Part shown: positions 42,632 to 50,284 of the stretch, in pieces
Numbering within the stretch: position 1 is the first letter of the stretch
Layout: every line of letters starts with the position of its first letter
DNA from: an uncultured Porphyromonadaceae bacterium
GTDB lineage: Bacteria > Bacteroidota > Bacteroidia > Bacteroidales > Muribaculaceae
DNA: 64,000 nt
Assembly: GCA_947176915.1 (NCBI GenBank)
Contig: CAMWSM010000002.1
Span: 62,001-126,000 of the forward strand
Direction: 5' to 3'
The notes under the pieces: generated by a model
What the model was told of the DNA's origin: nothing
Seen by the model: the letters and a program-made list of their open reading frames with translations, nothing else
Database searches by the model: none
Made by a program: the position numbers and the translations under genes

Positions 42632-44203
42632 ATGGAAATGAACCATCTCCCTAAATATCCTGTAAGCACTGCCGATTTTGAAAGGATCCGCACAAGAGAT
42701 TATATATATGTGGATAAAACAGCGTATATCCACACATTAGTAACGAGGGGGGTATATTATTTTTTGAGTCGTCCACGCCGCTTCGGGAAAAGTCTTCTTA
42801 TCTCCACTCTTGAAGCATATTTTCATGGGAAAAGGAACCTATTTAAAGGTCTGGCAATAGAGAGGCTTCAGCCGGATGAATGGAATGTCTATCCTGTGCT
42901 TCGATTTGATATGAGCCGGGGGATATTTATCGATAGAACCGGAATAAATACAGTTTTGGATGGATTTCTGAAAGAGTATGAAAAGGAATATGGAATTGAA
43001 AAGGAGGATGAGGCTCCTTCCGCCAGACTGGCTCATATTATAAAGTCTATCAATAGCAGGACTAAAAAACGTGTGGTTGTCCTGATAGACGAGTATGACA
43101 GTCCGCTTTCGGGAGTGGTTGATAATCCTGAATTATTCGAATATAACCGCGGTGTGCTTCACGGATTTTATTCGGTGTTGAAAGCTATGGATCCATATAT
43201 TCATTTCTGTATGCTTACGGGAGTAACCAAATTTGGAAAAATGTCTGTCTTCAGCGGATTGAATAATCTTGAAGATATATCAATGGATAACCGTTACGCA
43301 GGTATTTGTGGAATCACCAATAAAGAACTACATGATTATTTCGAGAAAAGTATAAGCTATTTGGGCATTAGTTGTGGTTGGGATATTAAACAGACTTATG
43401 AAAACCTAAAATTTAATTATGATGGGTATCATTTCTCTGATAGTATGGAGGATGTCTACAATCCTTATAGTGTCTTAAATTGTCTTGAGAGTAGAAAAAT
43501 CGGACCTTATTGGTCTATGTCAGGGATGCCTACTCTTCTTGTCAGATTGTTGAAAGAAAATGATTTCGATATAAATGAATTGAATGGCGCTGAGGTAACG
43601 GCAGATCAACTGAGCGCACTTATATATGAAAATATAGATCCGATAGCTCTTTTTTACCAAACCGGTTATCTGTCTATAAAAGGATATGACAGGGAGTTTG
43701 ACCTATACACGGTAGGTTATCCTAACCGGGAAGTAGAGAAAAGTTTGTTGTCAGGCATACTTACCGGATATTGCCCTTCAATAAATAGGGTAGAGGGTAT
43801 CGTTTCCAAAATGACTCAATATCTTAGAAAGGGATTGCCGGGGGAGTTTGTAAAGGAACTCAAGTCTTTTTTGGCAGGCATCCCGTTGCAGTTGCGTAAA
43901 AAAGTGGGTGTGTATGAGAATTATTATCATACAATTTTTTATTGCGTAACACGTCTTCTGGGACTTAATGTGAAAGCGGAGTATTCTACTTCGGAGGGTT
44001 TTATAGATATATTGATAGAGACAAAAAAATATATTTACATAGTAGAGCTGAAGGTCAACGGTAATGCTGCAGCAGCTTTGCGGCAAATTGAAGAGAAGCA
44101 CTATAGCGCCTCTTTTGAATCTGACTCCAGAATGGTGTATAAAATAGGAATAGGATTTTCAAAACAGAGCGGAACCATTGATTCTGTAGAGATAGCCGGA
44201 TAG
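42632..44203 (+). CDS. AAA-ATPase-like/PD-(D/E)XK (DUF1703) protein, copy 2
   Basis: About 523 residues from the ATG at 42632. Paralog of the gene at 32302: YVDKTAYI, Walker A-like RPRRFGKS, Walker B VVVLIDEYDSPL, TGVTKFGKMSVFSGLNNL, and a C-terminal PD-(D/E)XK core (FIDILIE then YIVELK). It is a single gene with its own promoter and a shared convergent terminator. Codon use is rather AT-rich compared with the neighbouring SusC genes, as is copy 1, which may reflect horizontal spread. Function not established. Confidence 0.9.
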   Translation: MEMNHLPKYPVSTADFERIRTRDYIYVDKTAYIHTLVTRGVYYFLSRPRRFGKSLLISTLEAYFHGKRNLFKGLAIERLQPDEWNVYPVLRFDMSRGIFIDRTGINTVLDGFLKEYEKEYGIEKEDEAPSARLAHIIKSINSRTKKRVVVLIDEYDSPLSGVVDNPELFEYNRGVLHGFYSVLKAMDPYIHFCMLTGVTKFGKMSVFSGLNNLEDISMDNRYAGICGITNKELHDYFEKSISYLGISCGWDIKQTYENLKFNYDGYHFSDSMEDVYNPYSVLNCLESRKIGPYWSMSGMPTLLVRLLKENDFDINELNGAEVTADQLSALIYENIDPIALFYQTGYLSIKGYDREFDLYTVGYPNREVEKSLLSGILTGYCPSINRVEGIVSKMTQYLRKGLPGEFVKELKSFLAGIPLQLRKKVGVYENYYHTIFYCVTRLLGLNVKAEYSTSEGFIDILIETKKYIYIVELKVNGNAAAALRQIEEKHYSASFESDSRMVYKIGIGFSKQSGTIDSVEIAG

Positions 44204-44245
44204 AATAAGCCACGTTGGATAAGAGTCAAATATCTTTTGTAAAAA

Positions 44246-44282
44246 AACAGGGATTGAAAGTCGGAAACTTTCAATCCCTGTT
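44246..44282. terminator. Bidirectional terminator between AAA copy 2 and the antiporter
   Basis: AACAGGGATTGAAAGT (44246-44261) pairs with 44267-44282 over 16 bp, with an A-run on the left; convergent genes end at 44203 and 44318. Confidence 0.88.
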
Positions 44283-44317
44283 GATGAATTATTTTTCAAA
44301 TAATAATTATTTTAACC

Positions 44318-45943
44318 TTATGATAAGCGGCTCACATCGTTGTTGGTGCGGACGTCGCCTTCTGCGATGCCCTCTTTCATAGCTGCTTGAATTTCTGCTT
44401 CAGTAGGCTGATAGTTGGCTGCCCATTTGGACACCTGATCGGGCTTACGGCCCTCAATCTGCCAGTTGAAGGGATAGAAGTCATTGTCAGGATCTCTCCA
44501 TGATGGTTTACGCTTTGCATAAACTATGAATGGGAATGCTACAAAAACTACAACTCCGATAAGGATAATACCTACGTAGACTACAGGAGAACCGGTGGTA
44601 ATCTGGGCTGGCGGGACAAAGCTGATCACCAATGCTACGAGAGCACCAAGAACGCCAAGAATAAAGACGAACCATTTGCCGAAATTGCCGCAAGGCACAC
44701 GGAAACCTCTCTTTACATTAGGTTCGGTTCTGCGAAGTCTCAGGAATGCACCATATATGATGATTACCATGATAAGATACAATACGGTAGACATTTGGCT
44801 AAGAACCTGATAGGCTGACTCAACACTCGGCATTATAACCAAGGCAAGTGCCAATACGGTTACAAATATACCCTGTACCCAGAGGATAGGAACCTGAATG
44901 CCGTTTTTATTGACTTTCTGGAGACCACGGGGGAGGAAGCCTGCACGACCTACGGCGAGAATACCTGTAGAGGGGGCTGAAATCACCACAGTAACCTGTG
45001 CAAGCGCACCGATTGTAATCAACAGTGCCATAACATTACCCAACCAAGGCACACCCATGGCAGCCCAAAGGCGATTGTATGCTACAAGCAGCGATTGGAG
45101 AAGATTGATATCTTTTTCAGGAACGGCTGCGCCGATAGCAAGGGTGGAGAAGACGAAGATTGCAAGAATCATCACCACGGCTATAAAGCAGGCACGCGGG
45201 AAATTCTTTGCCGGATTGACCATTGAAGGAACATGCACTGCCTGCATCTCCATTCCCGCATAGAAAAGGAAGATTGACGCTGCAAGCACTATATCACCGA
45301 ATTTTGAGAAGTTCGGGAAGAAAGGCTGGTCGGTCGGGATATAAATCTTATGGCCGAGAGCCACATAGAGTATACCAAGAACAATAAGGATTGCGGCCGG
45401 GATAATCGTACCGGTCAAACCTCCGAATGTTGAAAGTTTATTTGCATATTTCTGACCTTTGAAGGTTACGAAAGTCGCAATCCAGTAGACAGCCAATACT
45501 ACGATAAGAGTGTAGATCACATTCTTCGCAAGTTTTTCGTCGAAAGTTTCAGGCCAGAAAATAAATGCGAGAGAAACAGCGGCGAACATCAGCACGGCAG
45601 GGAACCATATAACGACCATCTGCCATTCCAAATACATCGCCACCCAGCCCCATTTCGGACCGAATGCCTCGGAACACCATCTGAAAAGACCTCCCGAGCG
45701 AGTATAAGCTGAAGCTAATTCTGCACAGACAAGTGCATAAGGAACGAGAAAAACAAGGGCAGCAAACACATAATAGAAAATTGAGCCGTAGCCATATTCC
45801 GCCTGTGATGCCATGCCACGCATACTGACGATATTGGTCACTATCATGATTGCCATGGCACCCATGGTAAGCGTAGCTACCTTTTTCCCGGTCGGTATTT
45901 TTCCGGCACCTGCCGGCGTGGGCTTAGTTTGAGTGGTATCCAT
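44318..45943 (-). CDS. APC-family amino acid:amine antiporter, GadC-like
   Basis: A 541-residue inner-membrane transporter with about 12 transmembrane segments. The unwound TM1 region (IVTNIVSMRGMA), ELASAYTRSGGLFRWCSEAFGPKWGW and the TM6 region FLFYAGMEMQAVHV resemble glutamate:GABA antiporters. A long soluble C-terminus (FNWQIEGRKPDQVSKW onwards, about 40 residues) could correspond to the GadC pH-gated C-plug. It lies 134 bases downstream of, and in the same direction as, a decarboxylase-family gene, the usual layout of decarboxylation/antiport acid-resistance or energy systems. Which amino acid and amine it exchanges is unknown. Confidence 0.85.
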   Translation of the reverse strand: MDTTQTKPTPAGAGKIPTGKKVATLTMGAMAIMIVTNIVSMRGMASQAEYGYGSIFYYVFAALVFLVPYALVCAELASAYTRSGGLFRWCSEAFGPKWGWVAMYLEWQMVVIWFPAVLMFAAVSLAFIFWPETFDEKLAKNVIYTLIVVLAVYWIATFVTFKGQKYANKLSTFGGLTGTIIPAAILIVLGILYVALGHKIYIPTDQPFFPNFSKFGDIVLAASIFLFYAGMEMQAVHVPSMVNPAKNFPRACFIAVVMILAIFVFSTLAIGAAVPEKDINLLQSLLVAYNRLWAAMGVPWLGNVMALLITIGALAQVTVVISAPSTGILAVGRAGFLPRGLQKVNKNGIQVPILWVQGIFVTVLALALVIMPSVESAYQVLSQMSTVLYLIMVIIIYGAFLRLRRTEPNVKRGFRVPCGNFGKWFVFILGVLGALVALVISFVPPAQITTGSPVVYVGIILIGVVVFVAFPFIVYAKRKPSWRDPDNDFYPFNWQIEGRKPDQVSKWAANYQPTEAEIQAAMKEGIAEGDVRTNNDVSRLS

Positions 45944-45971
45944 AATTACATAGAATGATAGTTTAAAAATA

Positions 45972-46062
45972 GAGTCCGACGTAACGAACGAGACACAACT
46001 CGTTGTTTCACGTCGGACTCGGTTATCTATAATTATCTCTCAATCCTTTTTGTAGAGGATTG
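45972..46062. terminator. Two hairpins between the decarboxylase-like gene and the antiporter
   Basis: Stem 1: GAGTCCGACGT at 45972-45982 with 46010-46020, extended by an inner ACGAG/CTCGT. Stem 2: CAATCCT at 46041-46047 with AGGATTG at 46056-46062. They could end decarboxylase transcription or set the relative levels of the two proteins. Confidence 0.65.
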
Positions 46063-46077
46063 GGTTTTCACTCTTAT

Positions 46078-47232
46078 TTATTTACGAACACGAAGTGCGG
46101 GATATGCCTGACCTACCTTTGTTCCAACTTTGTAGTGAACTCCGGGATGTGCAGTTATTTCCACGTTGGAAGCACGTTCATAAACAGTAACGATATCTGA
46201 ACCACCGAACTGGAAGTAGCTGATTTCCTCACCTTTCTGAAGTGTTACACCCTCTTCTGCAGTAAGAATGATAGAGCTTACCTGAGCCATACCCATCGGG
46301 AGAACTGCAACAAGACCAACCGGACTGTCAATTACTACAAGACCACGAGTCTGCATGAATTCGTAACCGGCATCATCAGGAGCATCAAATACTCTCTTAG
46401 CCTTAATCACTGAACGTCCGAAAGGATCATTAGGTATAGGTTCGGGAACGACCTGCAGATAAGTTGTGCCCTGGATTACTCTTGCCTCGACAACACGACC
46501 TCCTACAGGTGCATGCTGACGGTGGTAATCGTATGTGTTAAGGAATGAGTGGGTCCAATGACCTCCTTTGAAACGATCTGCGTATGGGCTTCCTTCGAGA
46601 AGTTCTTCAATCTTCCAGTCAAGACCCTTGATGTCTACGTGTGAGTCGCTGTTGATTTCCCACTGACCGTCAAATGTGCAGTCTGCAGGCGATACAATGA
46701 TTGAGTCATCCCAAGGAGCTGCGATAGGACGGTAACCCGGTTTTGTGCGACGTGCGAAAAGCTGGTTATAGCTCTTCCAACCGCCACGCGGACGGATATA
46801 CTCATTCATGTTATAGAGAGGTGATTCATAGAATGTACGCTCTGATTCCGGTGTGAGTGAACCCGGCTGATCCATCCAGTTTCCAAGTTCGGTAACGAAT
46901 TTACGCATCCAAGCTGAAAGTGGAGTCAGAGGCTGCATCTGGTCATGAGGTACTACTGCGTTCTGAAGCTCCTTGACAGGTGACTGATCAAGAACGAAGT
47001 AGAACATACATACATGTTTGTAGACTTCTTTACCGTAGCGGTCCTCTACAGGTACCCAGCTAAGCTGTGCGTTACACCAATCGATGTAGTCATCAAGATT
47101 CTTGATGTTCTCAAAGCCGTAAATATTATAGCTGATAGCTTTCTTTACTGCCTCTTCGAATTTGTCACGCCAGCCGTTGTTGTTGATCATGTCAACCAAT
47201 TCCTGTACTACAGGATGCAATGTTTTTTCCAT
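46078..47232 (-). CDS. Phosphatidylserine-decarboxylase-family pyruvoyl enzyme, likely acting on a free amino acid
   Basis: A 384-residue soluble protein. The C-terminal two thirds are the PSD fold: Asp184 in SPADCTF, catalytic His237 in TYDYHRQHAP, and the self-cleavage site FQFGGSDIV, where Ser345 would become the pyruvoyl cofactor. The N-terminal 150 residues (LHPVVQELVDMI..., CMFYFVLDQSP, YNQLFARRTKPG) resemble the extra domain of PSD-like proteins such as the tryptophan decarboxylase PsiD, and do not look like the membrane-bound N-terminus of bacterial Psd. There is no transmembrane helix. With the GadC-like antiporter next to it, a role as PLP-independent amino-acid decarboxylase is more attractive than phospholipid synthesis (inference). 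A true phosphatidylserine decarboxylase is the alternative. Confidence 0.85.
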   Translation of the reverse strand: MEKTLHPVVQELVDMINNNGWRDKFEEAVKKAISYNIYGFENIKNLDDYIDWCNAQLSWVPVEDRYGKEVYKHVCMFYFVLDQSPVKELQNAVVPHDQMQPLTPLSAWMRKFVTELGNWMDQPGSLTPESERTFYESPLYNMNEYIRPRGGWKSYNQLFARRTKPGYRPIAAPWDDSIIVSPADCTFDGQWEINSDSHVDIKGLDWKIEELLEGSPYADRFKGGHWTHSFLNTYDYHRQHAPVGGRVVEARVIQGTTYLQVVPEPIPNDPFGRSVIKAKRVFDAPDDAGYEFMQTRGLVVIDSPVGLVAVLPMGMAQVSSIILTAEEGVTLQKGEEISYFQFGGSDIVTVYERASNVEITAHPGVHYKVGTKVGQAYPALRVRK

Positions 47233-47852
47233 AATATAATTATTTTTAAAAGACGTGTGAGTAAAAATTGATCGAAACTAATCAGGGAAATTCCTTACCT
47301 TTTTAAGGTTATGTCCTTGCCATATCGAAGAAATTCTAAACACATTAAATTCGAGAACTATTGTTTTCAGAAATATAGCAATTATTCAAAAATTATCAAA
47401 GTAGGGGTCTTCGACTTTTTAATCAGTAATGTTATTGTTCTGACTACGTTAATATAACATTCCCTATGGAGAAATTGTTTTGGGAATGAGTTTTTTTAAT
47501 GAATTTCAAAAAATAGCGTTGTTTTACGAGGCTGCGGAGCGGTTAAAGTTATAGTTTGGGGGTCATCTATTATTGGTCATCTATTATTAAGGAGTAAGAA
47601 TTGGATCTATGGAAGACTAAGTTTCTTGCTGCTTCAATAGTTAAAATTTAGATTCATAAATTTTTTATCAGGTAGCCTTGAAACAATATAGGAACTTATC
47701 GTGTTAAAAAATTAATATGAATTTGGAGGAATCCAATCATTTAAACATAATTCGGAAGGATCTGATATGAGGAGTGAAAGCAGGATTATGATTTAAACAG
47801 CAACAGAGGAATCCAAACATTAATGAATTATTAACTTTTAAAGCCTTTATCT
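47233..47852. other. 620-bp gene-free divergent spacer with direct repeats
   Basis: AT-rich spacer between the decarboxylase-like gene (minus) and the MFS gene (plus). It holds an exact tandem 14-bp duplication GGTCATCTATTATT (47561-47574 and 47575-47588), and a 15-bp direct repeat GAGGAATCCAA(T/A)CAT at 47726-47740 and 47806-47820, 80 bp apart. TAACTTTT at 47832 is a weak -7 candidate for the MFS gene. No ORF or RNA gene was recognised. Confidence 0.6.
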
Positions 47853-49142
47853 ATGAAGTATGTTAACTCCGGCGAAGGTAAGATTCCTCTAATAACTCTC
47901 ATCTCCATTCTTACTATCTCTTTGGCTGTAAACCTTCCGGGTCTTGCAATTTCCCCTATTTTGGGAAAGTTAGATCAGGTTTTCCATCATGTTACAGAGC
48001 TTGAGGTGCAGCTGCTGACTGTCTTGCCTAATCTCGTAACAATACCGTTTATTTTATGCTCAGGTAAGATATGCAGTGAGAAAAATCAGATATTCGTACT
48101 CGGTTTAGGGCTTGTAATCTATACAGTGACAGGCATCCTGTATTTTTTCGCGGGCAGTATGACCGAGCTTATCATTCTCAGTTGTGTTCTCGGAATGGGA
48201 TGCGGTCTTATTATACCTTTGGCAGCGAGCCTTATCTCGCAGAACTTCACAGGAAAGGCACGTACGAAGCAGTTGGGTATGAAGTCCTCTCTTTCTAACT
48301 TCTCGATTATATTTGCAACTCTCTTTGTAGGTTGGGCTGCCTCGATTGACTGGCACTTGTCATTCCTGGTTTATCTTGTGCCGATCATACCGTTGGTATT
48401 GATTTATTTCATGAGCAACAGGTATATCCAAAAACATAGGATTCTTGATTCAGTGGCTCCGGCGTCTTCAACCGGTCAGACTGTTTCCGTGAGTTCCGGA
48501 GCAAGCGGAACGGGTGGAACACCTGCTTCAAATTCTGTTGCTCAGAGATTCACCAAAAAGCAAGCTCTTTGGCTTCTCATCGGCATAATGGTGCTTTATT
48601 TCGTTATCACGTACGCTACTGACATGGTAAGCTATTATCTTCCGTTCACAATGGAGCATTATCATTTTTCTACAGATGATGTCGGGGTGGCAACTTCCCT
48701 TTATTTTGCCGGAATCACTCTCGGAGGTTTCTTGCTTACCCATGTGATAGCGATTTTGCGACAATATACAATGCAGGTGACGATTGCGTTATGTATAATA
48801 GGTCTCTTCATGGTTGGATTCCTACATGCCTACTGGTCGTTTATCCTCGGAGTTTTCCTTATGGGATTTGGATATGGCGTGATTCAGCCCGTTTTTTACG
48901 ATAAAACTTCTGACATTGCCCCCACTCCTGCGAAGTCAACAGCATATTTCTCTTATCTTCTCGCCTGCAATTATGTCGGCATAGCAATAGTGCCTTTCAT
49001 AATCGGAGGAGCCGAGAAATTGTTTAAGGCACAAAACGACCCCAACTTCGCAGCGATATTCAACGGATGTGTCCTCGTTGGAGTATTGATTATCGCAATA
49101 TTTAAATTCAGGAGTTTCGCCTTCAAGGCTGAAGAAAAATAA
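47853..49142 (+). CDS. MFS transporter of unknown substrate
   Basis: A 429-residue inner-membrane protein with about 12 hydrophobic segments and a Ser/Gly/Thr-rich central loop (about 203-228: SSTGQTVSVSSGASGTGG). N-terminal half: AVNLPGLAISPILGKL, GMGCGLIIPLAASLISQNF. C-terminal half: GFGYGVIQPVFYDKTSDIA and ACNYVGIAIVPFIIGG. The pattern fits MFS exporters. It is divergent from the decarboxylase/antiporter genes over a long spacer and may be co-regulated with them, but nothing in the sequence proves this. Confidence 0.85.
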   Translation: MKYVNSGEGKIPLITLISILTISLAVNLPGLAISPILGKLDQVFHHVTELEVQLLTVLPNLVTIPFILCSGKICSEKNQIFVLGLGLVIYTVTGILYFFAGSMTELIILSCVLGMGCGLIIPLAASLISQNFTGKARTKQLGMKSSLSNFSIIFATLFVGWAASIDWHLSFLVYLVPIIPLVLIYFMSNRYIQKHRILDSVAPASSTGQTVSVSSGASGTGGTPASNSVAQRFTKKQALWLLIGIMVLYFVITYATDMVSYYLPFTMEHYHFSTDDVGVATSLYFAGITLGGFLLTHVIAILRQYTMQVTIALCIIGLFMVGFLHAYWSFILGVFLMGFGYGVIQPVFYDKTSDIAPTPAKSTAYFSYLLACNYVGIAIVPFIIGGAEKLFKAQNDPNFAAIFNGCVLVGVLIIAIFKFRSFAFKAEEK

Positions 49143-49152
49143 GAAATAAATA

Positions 49153-49188
49153 AAAAAGGAGGATTCGAATCCTCCTTTTTTATTTTTT
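49153..49188. terminator. Terminator after the MFS gene
   Basis: A perfect 28-bp palindrome (AAAAAGGAGGATTC and its complement, 49153-49180) followed by TATTTTTTTA. Confidence 0.92.
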
Positions 49189-49201
49189 TAAGCTGGAGTT
49201 A

Positions 49202-49238
49202 CGCCGGGAGTGGGGTCAGTCCCCTGACCCCGGGGGCG
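49202..49238. repeat. GC-rich palindromic hairpin between MFS and panB
   Basis: GGGGTCAG (49212-49219) pairs with CTGACCCC (49224-49231), and CGCC (49202-49205) with GGCG (49235-49238). Much richer in GC than its surroundings and lacking a T-run; a REP-like palindromic element or part of the panB terminator. Confidence 0.6.
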
Positions 49239-49259
49239 ACGAAGAGCGATGATTAAGAA

Positions 49260-50081
49260 TCAGTATGATTCCTTTTCGTTGGGGAAGTCCCCGCTTTTCA
49301 CATCATTGATATAGTTTTGCACTGCATCTGTCATTATGCCGGCAAGGTCGGCATATCTACGTAGAAAACGGGGAGAGAAGCCTTTGTTGATGCCCAGCAT
49401 ATCATGCATGACCAGTACTTGACCATCCACTCCACCGCCGGCTCCAATACCGATCACCGGAATTGAAAGCTGATCGGCAACCCTTTTTGCCAATTCAGCG
49501 GGAATCTTTTCAAGCACCAGGGCAAAGCAGCCGATCTCCTCCAGAAGACGTGCGTCTTCGATAAGCTTATTGGCTTCAGCCTCTTCGCGGGCACGCACGT
49601 TGTAAGTGCCGAATTTATTGATACTTTGGGGGGTTAAGCCCAGATGCCCCATAACCGGTATTCCGGCAGAAAGTATGCGCTCCACTGATTCACGAATTTC
49701 ACTTCCTCCTTCAATCTTTACTGCTTCGGCATGGCTTTCTTTCATTATTCTCACAGCGGAAGCGAGCGCCTCTTTGGAATTGCCCTGGTAAGAACCGAAT
49801 GGCAGATCCACTACGACGAGGGCACGTTTAGTGCCTTTCATCACCGACTTTGCATGATAGATCATCTGATCGAGAGTTATGGGGAGGGTGGTCATATTTC
49901 CTGCCATCACATTTGAGGCTGAATCACCTACAAGAAGGACATCAATTCCTGCTTCATCAAGAATTTTTGCAGAGGAGAAATCGTAGGCTGTGAGCATAGA
50001 AATTTTTTCTCCACGGCTTTTCATTTCGACAAGACGGCGGGTCGTAACCTTGCGCGTATTATCAATGGTATTCGTTGACAT
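49260..50081 (-). CDS. panB: 3-methyl-2-oxobutanoate hydroxymethyltransferase
   Basis: A 273-residue cytosolic TIM-barrel enzyme that makes ketopantoate from ketoisovalerate and methylenetetrahydrofolate, the first step of pantothenate and CoA synthesis. Motifs: [12 protein letters not shown], metal-site VGDSASNVM (51-59), [37 protein letters not shown] and [21 protein letters not shown]. Length is typical. Single gene, divergent from leuS; no panC/panD nearby. Confidence 0.97.
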   Translation of the reverse strand: MSTNTIDNTRKVTTRRLVEMKSRGEKISMLTAYDFSSAKILDEAGIDVLLVGDSASNVMAGNMTTLPITLDQMIYHAKSVMKGTKRALVVVDLPFGSYQGNSKEALASAVRIMKESHAEAVKIEGGSEIRESVERILSAGIPVMGHLGLTPQSINKFGTYNVRAREEAEANKLIEDARLLEEIGCFALVLEKIPAELAKRVADQLSIPVIGIGAGGGVDGQVLVMHDMLGINKGFSPRFLRRYADLAGIMTDAVQNYINDVKSGDFPNEKESY

Positions 50082-50192
50082 ATTTTAATTTGGAGAGAGA
50101 ATAAATTTATTTATTTGGGTTGTTTTCGGGTTGCAAGGATGAGAGGCGTTGCAAAATTACAAAAAGAGTGTGAATTATGAAAATATGTGTTG

Positions 50193-50223
50193 TTGTGGAA
50201 ATTAACGGAAATTGTTAACTTTG
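50193..50223 (+). promoter_or_regulatory. Promoter of leuS
   Basis: TTG at 50193-50195, 20 bases, TAACTTTG at 50216-50223, followed by a leader of about 55 nt. Confidence 0.75.
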
Positions 50224-50284
50224 CACAATAATTGGTGCAAATCTCACAGAGTTTTGCAGATAGACAAGATAACAACATAAAGAT

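Noticed and set aside
47561-47588. Tandem 14-bp repeat as a CRISPR or integration site
   Set aside because: Only two copies, no spacers, and no integrase or cas gene nearby.
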